Source: SCQX01 sp035720945 (GTDB lineage Bacteria; Pseudomonadota; Gammaproteobacteria; Burkholderiales; Burkholderiaceae_B). From it: a stretch of DNA of 64,000 bases. The position numbers and the translations under genes are program-made. This document shows positions 38,185-49,544 of this stretch, piece after piece. The notes under the pieces are model-generated. The model was given only the letters and a program-made list of their open reading frames with translations, did not search any database and had not been told where the DNA came from. The stretch's first letter is position 1. The number at the start of each line of letters is the position of its first letter. The stretch lies in the NCBI GenBank assembly GCA_035720945.1, contig DASTNK010000058.1, forward strand, positions 1 through 64,000, given 5' to 3'.

Positions 38185-39435
38185 ATGAAGGTTTTGGTTC
38201 TAGGCGCCGGGGTCATCGGGGTGACCAGCGCGTATTTTCTCGCCAGGCAAGGTCATGACGTCACCGTCATCGATCGTGAATCGGCCGCCGCCATGGAAAC
38301 CAGCTACGGCAACGCGGGCCAATTGTCTTTCGGTTACTCGTCACCATGGGCCGCGCCAGGCGTCCCGCTGAAAGCCCTGAAGTGGATGTTCGCCGAGCAC
38401 CCGCCGCTCACCATCCGCCCGGACGGCTCACTGTTCCAGTTGAAGTGGCTGTTTCAGATGTGGCGCAACTGCACGGCGGCGCGCTATGCGATCAACAAGG
38501 AACGCATGGTGCGCATCTCGACATACAGCCGTCAATGCCTCGAGCAACTGCGCGCCGACACCGGCATTGAATTCGAAGGCCGCTCTCGCGGGACGCTGCA
38601 ACTTTTCCGCACACAGCATCAGCTCGACGGGATCTCGCAAGATCTCGCCGTGCTGGCCGAAGCGGGCGTACGCTACGACGTGCTATCACGCGAAGACTTG
38701 GTCAAAGCCGAGCCGGCGCTGGCCAATTCGCTGCACAAGCTGGCGGGTGGCCTGCGGACGCCGGACGACGAGACCGGCGACTGCCACCTGTTCACCACTC
38801 GGCTGGCCGCTCTGGCGCGCGAGGCGGGGGTGGACTTCCGCTATGGCGTCGACATCCGCAAACTGCGTTTCGGCGCGGGTGCCATCGAGGGCGTCGAATG
38901 CTCCACCGGGACAATGACCGCCGATGCCTACGTGGTGGCGTTGGGGTCGTACTCCCGGCTGATGCTGGACGGTAATCTGTCCCTGCCCGTCTACCCTCTT
39001 AAAGGCTATTCCATCACAGTGCCCATCACGAACGAGACGGCGGCACCTGTTTCCACCCTGCTGGACGAAACCTACAAGATCGCGGTCACCCGGTTCGACA
39101 ATCGTATCCGGGTCGGCGGCATGGCCGAAATCGTGGGCTACAGCAAGGCGCTCAACCCCAAGCGACAGAAGACGCTGGAAATGGTGCTGAATGATTTATT
39201 CCCGGGCAGCCACGCGCCCGGCAGCGCGCACTTCTGGACGGGCCTGCGGCCCAAGACGCCGGACAGCACGCCCATCGTAGGCAAAACCGCCTACCGCAAC
39301 CTCTTCCTGAACACGGGCCACGGTACGCTGGGCTGGACGATGTCATGCGGCACCGGCCAACTGCTGGCTGACATCGTTTCAGGACACGAAACCGCCATCC
39401 GCAGCGACGACCTGAACCTCAGCCGCTATCGCTGA
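38185..39435 (+). CDS. dadA: D-amino acid dehydrogenase small subunit
   Basis: DadA oxidatively deaminates D-amino acids, especially D-alanine, and passes electrons to the respiratory chain. The 416-residue FAD protein begins [20 protein letters not shown] and has [57 protein letters not shown] and [16 protein letters not shown]. It is divergent from the Lrp regulator. Its last 10 bases overlap the convergent regulator gene. Confidence 0.92.
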   Translation: MKVLVLGAGVIGVTSAYFLARQGHDVTVIDRESAAAMETSYGNAGQLSFGYSSPWAAPGVPLKALKWMFAEHPPLTIRPDGSLFQLKWLFQMWRNCTAARYAINKERMVRISTYSRQCLEQLRADTGIEFEGRSRGTLQLFRTQHQLDGISQDLAVLAEAGVRYDVLSREDLVKAEPALANSLHKLAGGLRTPDDETGDCHLFTTRLAALAREAGVDFRYGVDIRKLRFGAGAIEGVECSTGTMTADAYVVALGSYSRLMLDGNLSLPVYPLKGYSITVPITNETAAPVSTLLDETYKIAVTRFDNRIRVGGMAEIVGYSKALNPKRQKTLEMVLNDLFPGSHAPGSAHFWTGLRPKTPDSTPIVGKTAYRNLFLNTGHGTLGWTMSCGTGQLLADIVSGHETAIRSDDLNLSRYR

Positions 39436-40148
39436 TCTGACGCGCCCTGGGTGAACATGTAACCCCAGCCGTGCACGGAGCGCAGCGGCAACGCCACGCC
39501 CCGATCCTCGAATTTTCGCCGCATACGGCTCACCAGCAATCCGATCTGTCGAACGCGCTGCGGGGCCTCCGCTCCATAAGCCGCGTTGACCGCCGCAGCC
39601 AGGTCGCCGTGTGACGCCCGCGAACCGGGGGCATGCAGCAACGCGCGAAGAAACGCTCTTTCTCCCGTCGTCAGGGACACCCGGCAGTCATCCGGACCGA
39701 CCAGCACCCAGTCTCGTTCCTGCAATGACCAACCCCGGAACGGCCAGCGCCCGGCAGATTGGCGAATGCGACGAAACACCGTCGACAATAAAGTGGCCAG
39801 CAGCGCTGCCGACGCGCCTTGCGGACAACACGCGTCAGCACCACTGCGCAGCGCTTGTATCAATGCGTCTTCGCCATCGGACGGCACCATGACCACAATG
39901 ACCAAGTCCGGATGGCGCATGCGCACGGAAGACGCCGCCAGACAGTTCTGATCCGGCGCGCCATTGAGGATCAGGCACGCACCCACCCCGGCGTGGGTAA
40001 TGAAGTCGGGCAACCACCGTGGATCCGCGCAATGGTTGACCAGGAAACCACACGTCTCGAGGCGCGACGCCATGTCGGTGTTTTCATCCACGCCAGGCGG
40101 GCCAGGCGAAGCGGGATCAAACAGGATGACGATGAGGTTCGATGGCAT
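39426..40148 (-). CDS. OmpR-type DNA-binding protein with a degenerate receiver
   Basis: The 240-residue protein has a receiver-like N-terminal half (about 1-115) and a C-terminal winged helix of the OmpR/PhoB type (about 140-235: [49 protein letters not shown]). The receiver lacks expected residues: the acidic N-terminal pocket is absent (LIVILFD), the phospho-acceptor position reads LILNG, and the conserved lysine is replaced (CCPQGAS). It probably acts without phosphorylation. No kinase gene is adjacent; an XRE gene is divergent. Confidence 0.75.
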   Translation of the reverse strand: MPSNLIVILFDPASPGPPGVDENTDMASRLETCGFLVNHCADPRWLPDFITHAGVGACLILNGAPDQNCLAASSVRMRHPDLVIVVMVPSDGEDALIQALRSGADACCPQGASAALLATLLSTVFRRIRQSAGRWPFRGWSLQERDWVLVGPDDCRVSLTTGERAFLRALLHAPGSRASHGDLAAAVNAAYGAEAPQRVRQIGLLVSRMRRKFEDRGVALPLRSVHGWGYMFTQGASDQR

Positions 40149-40260
40149 GACAAAAGCGCGGAGGAAACGGTTGGGGATGACCTAGGACTCAGGGCGGAAG
40201 AACGATCATGCAACCAGTCGGCCGACGACGATGTTCTGGTTTTCGATCCAAAATAGCACG

Positions 40261-40314
40261 AACGTGATTTCAATTATCACCAACGTGATTGAATTTGATC
40301 ATCCAATCACGTTG
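40261..40314. promoter_or_regulatory. repeat operator of the XRE regulator
   Basis: AACGTGATT occurs at 40261-40269 and 40282-40290, and inverted at 40305-40313. The last two form a perfect 11-bp inverted repeat (CAACGTGATTG 40281-40291; 40304-40314) with a 12-base spacer. The right arm reaches the first base of the XRE start codon. Autoregulation and control of the divergent regulator gene are inferred. Confidence 0.65.
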
Positions 40315-40709
40315 TGAGCAAATTCGCCGACCGCCTTCGCCAAGCCCGCTTGTTGCGGGGATTCACCCAGGCCTCGCTGGCCCAAGCCTGCGGCCTGTCG
40401 CAGAGCGCCATCGCCAACTACGAAACCAAGAACCGCAAGGCGGCGAAAGACGTCTTCAAACTGGCCGACGTCCTGCGTGTGAACGCGGTCTGGCTCGGGC
40501 AAGGGGTTGGACCCATGGAAACGGCCCCGACATCGTTGCCATCACCCTCCGGCTCCAGAATCGCCGAAGCACACGTCGGTCGACAGCGCGACCATTGGCC
40601 ATTCAACAATATTCCGGCGGACCAGTTCTGGACACTGCCCGAGGGTGACCGCCAGCTTATCGAGGATGCCGTCGCCTCGCTGATCGCGTCGTTGAGACGA
40701 AGCCGATAG
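40314..40709 (+). CDS. XRE family helix-turn-helix regulator
   Basis: The 131-residue protein has a Cro/CI-type DNA-binding domain (about 4-60: FADRLRQARLLRGFTQASLAQACGLSQSAIANYE begins it) and a C-terminal region of no recognised family (residues 70-131). The start is GTG 40314, fitting the domain boundary. No Shine-Dalgarno exists because an operator arm abuts the start, so the transcript may be leaderless or weakly translated. Phage-like repressors look similar, but no phage genes are near. Confidence 0.8.
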   Translation: MSKFADRLRQARLLRGFTQASLAQACGLSQSAIANYETKNRKAAKDVFKLADVLRVNAVWLGQGVGPMETAPTSLPSPSGSRIAEAHVGRQRDHWPFNNIPADQFWTLPEGDRQLIEDAVASLIASLRRSR

Positions 40710-40817
40710 AAGGCCTGGAACTCGACGCAATCCTCGTGGCCCGGCGGGATCGGGGGACCGGGGAACGCCACGGAAAAACCGCGAGACACAGGCCGGCGAA
40801 AACCTATATACTCAATG

Positions 40818-42895
<2,078 letters not shown>

Positions 42896-42946
42896 TCGAC
42901 TGCCAGTCCGGCGCCGCTATTCGCGGCGCCGGGCGAGGACACCGTG

Positions 42947-43603
42947 TCAGCTCTTGACCGCGTACAGGTATAGCTCTACGCGGCGATTCATGGCTCGGCC
43001 AGCGGCCGTGCTGTTCGACGCGATCGGGTCGTTGGGCCCTCGGCCCTCGATGCTCAGACGGGAACCGGCCACGCCCTGACTGCTCAGGTAATTCGTGACG
43101 GCTTGCGCCCGGTTGAGCGACAAGGTCTGGTTGTAGGCCGGCGACCCGGTGCTGTCTGTGTAGCCAATAGCCTTGGCACGCAATTCGGGATGCTGCACGA
43201 GCGCCCGGGCCACGCTGTTGAGTACTGGCAGCAGCGCCGGCTTCAAGTCATACTTATTGGTGTCGAACGACACATTGCTGGGGATGTTCACCTTGAGGGT
43301 GCCATCAGGCATTTCGGTCACATCCACGCCCAGTTGGGAGGCACCTGACTGCTGCACGTCTTTCTTGATGCCCGACCAGTTGTAACCCGCAATCCCGCCA
43401 GCCACCGCGCCGATGCCGGCACCGATGAGCGCTCCGTGGCCATTGCCGATCAACGCGCCGATACCCGCCCCCAACGCCGCACCGATACCAGCGCCAGCGG
43501 CCGTCTTGCCGCCTTGTGACATCTGGGGCGCGTTAGCGCACCCACCAAGCAGACCCGCCACAGCCAAACAGGCAACCGCCTGACTGATTCGCATTGTTCT
43601 CAT
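42947..43603 (-). CDS. OmpA-family lipoprotein with glycine zipper
   Basis: The 218-residue precursor has a lipoprotein signal (lipobox LLGGC, Cys22), a glycine-zipper region (about 33-75, GAGIGAALGAGIGALIG) and a C-terminal OmpA-like peptidoglycan-binding domain (IGYTDSTGSPAYNQTLSLNRAQAV, GRGPNDPIASN, MNRRVELYLY). It should tether the outer membrane to the wall. ATG 43603 has AAGGAG 6 bases upstream. The 288 bases to ftsE hold no further gene. Confidence 0.9.
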   Translation of the reverse strand: MRTMRISQAVACLAVAGLLGGCANAPQMSQGGKTAAGAGIGAALGAGIGALIGNGHGALIGAGIGAVAGGIAGYNWSGIKKDVQQSGASQLGVDVTEMPDGTLKVNIPSNVSFDTNKYDLKPALLPVLNSVARALVQHPELRAKAIGYTDSTGSPAYNQTLSLNRAQAVTNYLSSQGVAGSRLSIEGRGPNDPIASNSTAAGRAMNRRVELYLYAVKS

Positions 43604-43891
43604 GTTGTTCTCCTTGTCAGGGCCCACCGTTGAATTCCGGGCCAATGACAATGCTAGCAAGCTCCGGGAGAAAAAATTGTTACATTGTGGTTCCCGAGCC
43701 GGATTCTTGACCATTCTTGAAGGATTTCCATCCGTGGCGGCTCCCGATCCGCCCAGCCGTGGGGGTCCAAAAGGCCGTTGACGCGACAGCGACGAAACGC
43801 CAGCACTTACCCAAACCGCCGCCGTACCGGATAATGCCGGAAACCGCATGGGCGGTTACGTTATTATTGGCGCTGTCACTTCATAGTCACC

Positions 43892-44566
43892 ATGATCGAA
43901 TTCCAGCACGTATTCAAATCGTACGGACGCGGGCGCAACATCCTGGCCGATATCAATTTCCGCATCGAGCCGGGCGAATTCATCTTCGTCTCCGGCCCAT
44001 CCGGCGCTGGCAAATCAACCCTGCTCAAACTCATCGGCGGGCTGGAGCCGCCCAGCCGCGGGCAGGTCCACGTCAACGGCCATCGCATCGACAAGATGTC
44101 GGCGCGCGCGCGCCCCTATCTGCGCCGCGCCGTGGGCGTGATTCTGCAAGACACGCACCTGCTCTATGACCGCAATGCCATCCAGAACATCCTGTTGCCC
44201 CTGACCGTGGTCGGCCTGGAAAGCGGCGCCGCCCTGACGCGTGCGCGCGCCGCCGTGGAAAAAGTCGGGCTCTCCGGCAAGGAAACCCTCAACCCGGTGG
44301 AAATGTCCGGCGGCGAACAGCAGCGGCTGGCCATCGCCAGGGCCATTGTCAACCGGCCGGCCATCCTGATCGCCGACGAACCCACCGCCAGCCTGGATCA
44401 GGATAGCGCACACCGCATCATGGACGTATTCCGCGACTTCAACCGGGTGGGCGTGACCACCCTCATCGCCTCGCACGACCTGCGCCTCATGGCCTCGTAC
44501 GCCACCCGCACATTGCACATCGATCAAAGCGGCCGTTTCTCCGATTTCAAAGGGGTGGCGGCATGA
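43892..44566 (+). CDS. ftsE: cell division ATP-binding protein FtsE
   Basis: FtsE is the ATPase of the FtsEX complex, which controls septal peptidoglycan hydrolases. The 224-residue ABC protein begins MIEFQHVFKSYG and has Walker A GPSGAGKST, signature MSGGEQQRLAIARAIV and Walker B ILIADEP. It overlaps ftsX by ATGA. Confidence 0.96.
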   Translation: MIEFQHVFKSYGRGRNILADINFRIEPGEFIFVSGPSGAGKSTLLKLIGGLEPPSRGQVHVNGHRIDKMSARARPYLRRAVGVILQDTHLLYDRNAIQNILLPLTVVGLESGAALTRARAAVEKVGLSGKETLNPVEMSGGEQQRLAIARAIVNRPAILIADEPTASLDQDSAHRIMDVFRDFNRVGVTTLIASHDLRLMASYATRTLHIDQSGRFSDFKGVAA

Positions 44567-45471
44567 ACCGCTGGCTCAGGCAACACCGCTATGCGGCCAT
44601 GGCCGCCGTGCGCCGCCTGTTGGCGCACCCATTCTCTTCCCTGGCCAACCTGCTGGTCATCGCCCTGACACTGGCCATCCCCATCATCGCCGCGTCCATT
44701 CTGGCCTCGGCGCAACCCGTGGCCAGACAGATATCAGTGTCGCCCGAGATCACCTTGTTCATGAAGCCCGGCGCGCCGGCCAGCGCCGCCACACAGGCCG
44801 CCGCGCGCATCCGCAAGCAAGCTCCGTCCGCGATCCGCGACGTGCGCATCGTTCCGCGTCAGCAAGCCCTGGCGCGCCTCAAAGCCGACCCGGCGTGGGC
44901 CGACGCGCTGGCCGCCCTGCCAGACAACCCATTGCCCGACGCCGTGATCGTGACCCTGGACAACGGTCCCGATCTGGCGTCGCATGCGGGCAAGCTGGCG
45001 GAACAATGGAAACAATGGGATGGCGTCGGCCACGTCCAGCTCGACAGTGACTGGGTGCGCCGACTGGAAGCCATGCTCGGCTTTCTGCGTGTCGGCCTGG
45101 CGGTGCTGGCGTTGGGCGTGGCGCTGGTGGTGCTGGCCACGGTCTTCAACACCGTGCGCCTGCAGGCGCTGATGCAGCGTGAGGAAATCGGCGCTGCCCG
45201 CCTGGTGGGCGCGACCGAAGCGTTCGTGCGACGTCCATTCTTGTATCTGGGTGCACTGACGGGTGTCGTCGCCAGCGTGGTGGCCATCGGCCTGTCCGCC
45301 ATCGCGCTGCATCCGCTCAATGCGGCCCTGGCACGCCTGGGTCAGAGCTACGGCACCCAATTGTCCCTGCATCTGCCGAGCAGCGTGAACCTGGTGCTCG
45401 CGGTCGTCGTGGTCGCCATTCTGGCCGCACTGTCGGCGCGCTGGTCGGTCACGCGCAACACCCGTTTCTGA
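44563..45471 (+). CDS. ftsX: cell division permease FtsX
   Basis: The 302-residue protein has the FtsX layout: an N-terminal helix (SSLANLLVIALTLAIPIIAASIL), a periplasmic loop (about 60-165), then three C-terminal helices (VGLAVLALGVALVVLATVFNTV; FLYLGALTGVVASVVAIGLSAIAL; VNLVLAVVVVAILAALSARW). It partners FtsE. Confidence 0.95.
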   Translation: MNRWLRQHRYAAMAAVRRLLAHPFSSLANLLVIALTLAIPIIAASILASAQPVARQISVSPEITLFMKPGAPASAATQAAARIRKQAPSAIRDVRIVPRQQALARLKADPAWADALAALPDNPLPDAVIVTLDNGPDLASHAGKLAEQWKQWDGVGHVQLDSDWVRRLEAMLGFLRVGLAVLALGVALVVLATVFNTVRLQALMQREEIGAARLVGATEAFVRRPFLYLGALTGVVASVVAIGLSAIALHPLNAALARLGQSYGTQLSLHLPSSVNLVLAVVVVAILAALSARWSVTRNTRF

Positions 45472-45473
45472 AC

Positions 45474-46538
45474 ATGCTGAACCCGGTGCCGGATACCGCG
45501 AACCTCGCGTCGCGCATCGTCCGATGGCAACGACAATCGGGCCGGCACGACCTGCCCTGGCAAGGCACGCGCGACCCGTACCGCATCTGGCTCTCGGAGA
45601 TCATGCTGCAACAGACGCAGGTCACCACTGTCATCGGTTACTACCAACGGTTCCTGCGGCGCTTTCCCGATGTGGCGACCCTGGCGGCATCCACCGAGGA
45701 CGAGGTCATGCCCTACTGGGCCGGGCTGGGTTACTACGCCCGCGCGCGCAACCTTCACCGCTGCGCCCGCGTTGTCGTGACAGACTGGAATGGCAAGTTC
45801 CCCCCCGACGCAACCGAGATCAGCCAACTGCCAGGCATCGGACGATCCACCGCGGCGGCCATCGCCGCGTTCGCATTCGGTGCCCGACGCCCCATCCTGG
45901 ATGGCAACGTCAAACGCGTCTTCACGCGTTACTTCGGCATAGAAGGCGATCCCGGCCAACGCGCCATCGAAACCAGCCTATGGGCTCTGGCCGAAGACGT
46001 CGTCGCGAACGCGCCGCCCGACCTGGACATGCCCGCCTACACGCAGGGGCTGATGGATCTTGGCGCCACATTGTGCACGCGCGCCCGCCCAGGGTGCGAC
46101 AACTGCCCTCTCGCCACGGATTGCTATGCCCGGCGCACCGCGCGACAGGGTGATTTTCCCAACCGAAAAACCCGTAAAGCCCGCCCTGAGCGTCATTGCC
46201 GAATGCTGGTTCTGGAGAGTGGCGGGAAAATACTGCTCGAACGTCGGCCCGCACCCGGCATCTGGGGCGGCCTGTGGTGCCTGCCGCAGTATGACGAGCC
46301 GGGCGATCTGACGGTGGCGCTATCCCGTTGGGGACTGGACAAGAGTCAGGCCCGCCCCCTGGAGCCAATCAAGCACGACTTCACGCATTTCCGCCTGCAC
46401 ATCGAGCCATGGCTGGCCCACACGGCCAACGCCGCCCTGGCCGAACCCGTCGCCACGCAAAACTGGGTGGCCGCCGGCGACCTGGACGCCACCGCCCTTC
46501 CCGCTCCCGTCAAAAAACTGTTGGCCCGGCTTTTCTAG
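45474..46538 (+). CDS. mutY: A/G-specific adenine DNA glycosylase
   Basis: MutY removes adenine opposite 8-oxoguanine. The 354-residue product has LSEIMLQQTQVTTVI (catalytic Glu), helix-hairpin-helix LPGIGRSTAAAIAAFAFG followed by ILDGNVKRV (catalytic Asp), the 4Fe-4S ligands with C-x6-C-x2-C-x5-C spacing (CTRARPGCDNCPLATDC), and a C-terminal NUDIX-like domain. It starts 2 bases after ftsX. Confidence 0.95.
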   Translation: MLNPVPDTANLASRIVRWQRQSGRHDLPWQGTRDPYRIWLSEIMLQQTQVTTVIGYYQRFLRRFPDVATLAASTEDEVMPYWAGLGYYARARNLHRCARVVVTDWNGKFPPDATEISQLPGIGRSTAAAIAAFAFGARRPILDGNVKRVFTRYFGIEGDPGQRAIETSLWALAEDVVANAPPDLDMPAYTQGLMDLGATLCTRARPGCDNCPLATDCYARRTARQGDFPNRKTRKARPERHCRMLVLESGGKILLERRPAPGIWGGLWCLPQYDEPGDLTVALSRWGLDKSQARPLEPIKHDFTHFRLHIEPWLAHTANAALAEPVATQNWVAAGDLDATALPAPVKKLLARLF

Positions 46539-47105
46539 CGACTTTCGGTCGTCGAAATGGATGTTGCATCGAACACCAGCAGTGCTGCAGATTGAACCGT
46601 TTGAGCGGCTCTGGTCGACGGAGGTTCTATTCTATTAACCCGCCCCAGGATGGGGGGAGTATGCATGGACGGATATTGCTGGCGTTGTGGACGATTGGGC
46701 ACTTCGAGGCCCACGTGGCAACTTGATGCCTAAGCGGTAATTCAAGACATCCGCGACGTCATTCTCTTTGCCCGAAACAGGCTTGCCGACCCCTTCACAT
46801 GCCATCAACGCGAGCTGTCTATCGGGGCCAGGGGTGGGCCCGGTGTAAGGCGTGCGCCGGATCTGGCTTGGCCGGGCGGGGGCAGTCGTCGGGCGACTGT
46901 TTGAGCGGAGTCGCGTCGGAACGGCGCGGCGGAGCGAGTTTCGCCCGGCGCCCGCCTGGACGAGACAGATTCGGATGAAGCACGCCGTGCCGGGCACGCC
47001 CCTGGCCCCGATAGACAGCGTCAACGAAAGAAAGAATAAACGACGCCAAAGAGATAAGACAGCGCCAACGAAATAAGCGGTTCCAAAGACAGACAGTCCC
47101 AAAGA
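46539..47105. other. intergenic region with no convincing gene and degenerate repeats
   Basis: This stretch between mutY and the gltA terminator contains open frames on both strands, including a 155-residue one on the minus strand, but none shows a known domain, a ribosome site or normal composition (Arg/Pro/Ala-rich). At 47015-47104 the hexamer CCAAAG or a close variant (TCAACG, CCAACG) recurs at 16-25 base spacing: 47021, 47046, 47065, 47083 and 47099. It resembles a decayed or low-complexity repetitive element. Confidence 0.4.
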
Positions 47106-47142
47106 ATTCGGGCCACCATCAATCAGTGATGGCGGCCCGAAT
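47106..47142 (-). terminator. terminator downstream of gltA
   Basis: Arms ATTCGGGCC/GGCCCGAAT (9 bp) and CCATCA/TGATGG (6 bp) pair around ATCAG with one mismatch between the blocks. On the minus strand TCTTT follows. It lies about 77 bases past the gltA stop. Confidence 0.65.
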
Positions 47143-47218
47143 CAGGACTATTTCAAGCCAACTTCAGCCGGCATGGGGACGAGCCCTTTTGCCCTGGTGC
47201 GGCGTGGGAAGCCAGCTA

Positions 47219-48517
47219 TTACCGCTTCACGTCACGCACCACACTACCCGTGTACAACTGGCGCGGACGGCCGATCTTGTAGTTGGGATCGGACAGCATT
47301 TCGCTCCATTGGGCAATCCAGCCCACCGTGCGGGCCAGCGCGAAGATGGCCGTGAACAGGGACGTGGGGATGCCGATGGCGCGCTGCACGATGCCGGAAT
47401 AGAAGTCGACATTGGGATACAGCTTGCGTTCGACGAAGTACTCGTCTTCCAGCGCGATGCGTTCGAGTTCCATGGCCAGCTTGAACAACGGGTCTTTTTC
47501 CAGGCCCAGCGCAGACAGCACCTCCTTGCAGGTCTGCTGCATGAGCTTGGCGCGCGGGTCGTAGTTCTTGTAGACACGATGACCAAAGCCCATGAGGCGG
47601 ACACCCGAGTTCTTGTCCTTGACCTGCTCCATGAACTCGCCGACCTTCTCGATGCCGCCATTGGCCTGCAGGTGTTCGAGCATCTGCAGGCAGGCTTCGT
47701 TGGCGCCGCCATGCGCCGGTCCCCACAGGCAGGCCACCCCGGCCGCGATGGCCGCGAACGGATTGGTGCCCGACGAGCCGCACAGCCGCACCGTGGAGGT
47801 GGACGCGTTCTGCTCGTGGTCGGCGTGCAGAATGAAGATACGGTCCAGCGCGCGCTCGACCACTTCATTCACGTGATATTCCTCGCAGGGCGTGGCGAAC
47901 ATCATGCGCAGGAAGTTGCCGGTGTAGGAAAGATCGTTCTTGGGATAGATATACGGCTGGCCCACCGAGTGCTTGTACGCCATGGCTACCAACGTGGGCA
48001 TCTTGGCGATGAGCCGTATGGCGGATACGTCGCGATGATGCGGGTTGGTGATGTCGGTGGAGTCGTGGTAGAAGGCCGACAGCGCCCCGACCAGACCCGT
48101 GAGCACAGCCATGGGGTGTGCATCGCGGCGGAAGCCGCGCAGAAACACGTGGATCTGCTCGTTGACCATGGTGTGATGCGTGACCAGCGAGTCGAAATCC
48201 TTCTTCTGCTGCCCACCCGGCAGATCGCCATTCAGGATGAGGTAGCAGATATCCAGGAAGTCACATTTCTGGGCCAGCTGGTCGATGGGGTAGCCACGGT
48301 ACAGCAATTGGCCTTTGTCGCCGTCGATGTACGTGATGCCCGATTCGCAGGCCGCCGTGGACAGGAACCCCGGGTCGTACGTGAACATGCCCGCCTGGCT
48401 GTAGAGCTTGCGGATATCGACGACATCGGGCCCTATGGTTCCCTGATAGACGGGGAATTCAATGGAGGGGCTGCCGTCCGAAAAAGACAGTGTGGCTTTG
48501 TTGTCTGATAGTTGCAT
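47219..48517 (-). CDS. gltA: citrate synthase (type II)
   Basis: GltA condenses acetyl-CoA and oxaloacetate. The 432-residue enzyme has [52 protein letters not shown] (catalytic His), [17 protein letters not shown] (catalytic His) and [14 protein letters not shown] (catalytic Asp). The length fits the allosteric, NADH-sensitive proteobacterial type. It is last in the sdhCDABE-gltA run. Confidence 0.96.
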   Translation of the reverse strand: MQLSDNKATLSFSDGSPSIEFPVYQGTIGPDVVDIRKLYSQAGMFTYDPGFLSTAACESGITYIDGDKGQLLYRGYPIDQLAQKCDFLDICYLILNGDLPGGQQKKDFDSLVTHHTMVNEQIHVFLRGFRRDAHPMAVLTGLVGALSAFYHDSTDITNPHHRDVSAIRLIAKMPTLVAMAYKHSVGQPYIYPKNDLSYTGNFLRMMFATPCEEYHVNEVVERALDRIFILHADHEQNASTSTVRLCGSSGTNPFAAIAAGVACLWGPAHGGANEACLQMLEHLQANGGIEKVGEFMEQVKDKNSGVRLMGFGHRVYKNYDPRAKLMQQTCKEVLSALGLEKDPLFKLAMELERIALEDEYFVERKLYPNVDFYSGIVQRAIGIPTSLFTAIFALARTVGWIAQWSEMLSDPNYKIGRPRQLYTGSVVRDVKR

Positions 48518-48534
48518 CGCAATTCCTCAAAAAA

Positions 48535-48795
48535 TCACAGCGCCCGCATTTGTCCGATCAGGCGACGGATGTCAGGGGTGTCGTAACACCCTTGCGGCTC
48601 CGCCCTGGCCAGCAGTATGTCGAGCAAATCGTTATCACCCATCTCGAACAACAGAGTCAACGCGGAGACGTCGACGTCGGTGAGGTGGGCTTCGTACTGA
48701 TCCAGAAATCGGGTGAGAATCAGGTCGTTTTCCAGCAAACCCCGACGGGCTCTCCAGCGCAAACGCGCGCGATCGAGGTCGGACAGTGGCTTCAT
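48535..48795 (-). CDS. sdhE: succinate dehydrogenase flavinylation factor SdhE
   Basis: The 86-residue protein has the SdhE/SDH5 signature RARLRWRARRGLLENDLIL, whose RGxxE motif is needed for attaching FAD to SdhA, and then FLDQYEAHL and LFEMGDNDLLDILL. It lies between sdhB and gltA in the same operon. Confidence 0.93.
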   Translation of the reverse strand: MKPLSDLDRARLRWRARRGLLENDLILTRFLDQYEAHLTDVDVSALTLLFEMGDNDLLDILLARAEPQGCYDTPDIRRLIGQMRAL

Positions 48796-48814
48796 TGAAG
48801 ACGCCTCGTGTGAT

Positions 48815-49531
48815 CTACAGGCTGCGGCGCGCCAGCATCTCTTTGATCTTGCCGATGGCGTGTGAGGGGTTCAACCCCTTCGGACAGACGTCGGCGCAGT
48901 TCATGATGGTGTGGCAACGGAACAGCCTATAGGGATCGTCCAGATTGTCTAGACGCTCGTTGGTGGCCTCATCGCGTGAATCGGCGATGAAGCGGTAAGC
49001 CTGCAGCAACCCGGCCGGCCCGACGAATTTGTCGGGATTCCACCAGAACGACGGGCACGACGTGGAACAGCAGGCGCACAGAATGCATTCGTACAGGCCG
49101 TTGAGCTCTTCGCGCGCTTCCGGCGTTTGCAGACGCTCACGCTCGGGCGGCGGCTGATCGTTGATCAGGAACGGCTTGATCGAATGGTACTGATTGTAGA
49201 AGTCGGTCATGTCGACGACCAGATCGCGCACCACCGGAAGCCCCGGAAGTGGGCGCAGCACGATGGGTTCCTTCAGTTCGAGCAGATTGGTCGTGCACGC
49301 CAGCCCGTTTTTGCCATTGATGTTCATGGCATCGGAACCACAGACCCCCTCGCGGCAGGAGCGGCGCAGTGTAAGGCTGTCGTCGACATCGTTCTTGATG
49401 CGCAGGATGGCATCGAGCAGCATTTTGTCGCCGGGATGCAGCTCGACATCGAGCTTCTGCATGTAGGGGCGCTCGTCCTTGTCGGGATCGTAGCGGTAGA
49501 TTTCAAACTTCACGATGCGTTTTTCACTCAT
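48815..49531 (-). CDS. sdhB: succinate dehydrogenase iron-sulfur subunit
   Basis: The 238-residue subunit holds the 2Fe-2S cluster (CREGVCGSDAMNINGKNGLAC), 4Fe-4S (CILCACCSTSCP) and 3Fe-4S (CHTIMNCADVCPKGLNP) ligands. It carries electrons from SdhA to the quinone site. Start ATG 49531 lies 13 bases after the sdhA stop. Confidence 0.96.
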   Translation of the reverse strand: MSEKRIVKFEIYRYDPDKDERPYMQKLDVELHPGDKMLLDAILRIKNDVDDSLTLRRSCREGVCGSDAMNINGKNGLACTTNLLELKEPIVLRPLPGLPVVRDLVVDMTDFYNQYHSIKPFLINDQPPPERERLQTPEAREELNGLYECILCACCSTSCPSFWWNPDKFVGPAGLLQAYRFIADSRDEATNERLDNLDDPYRLFRCHTIMNCADVCPKGLNPSHAIGKIKEMLARRSL

Positions 49532-49544
49532 TTCGATATCCTGC

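Noticed and set aside
40314..40709. Prophage or toxin-antitoxin origin for the XRE gene
   Set aside because: No integrase, phage structural gene or toxin-like partner is adjacent.
46635..47102. 155-residue minus-strand open frame
   Set aside because: Arg/Pro-rich, no recognised domain, no ribosome site, and it overlaps the degenerate repeats; treated as non-coding.
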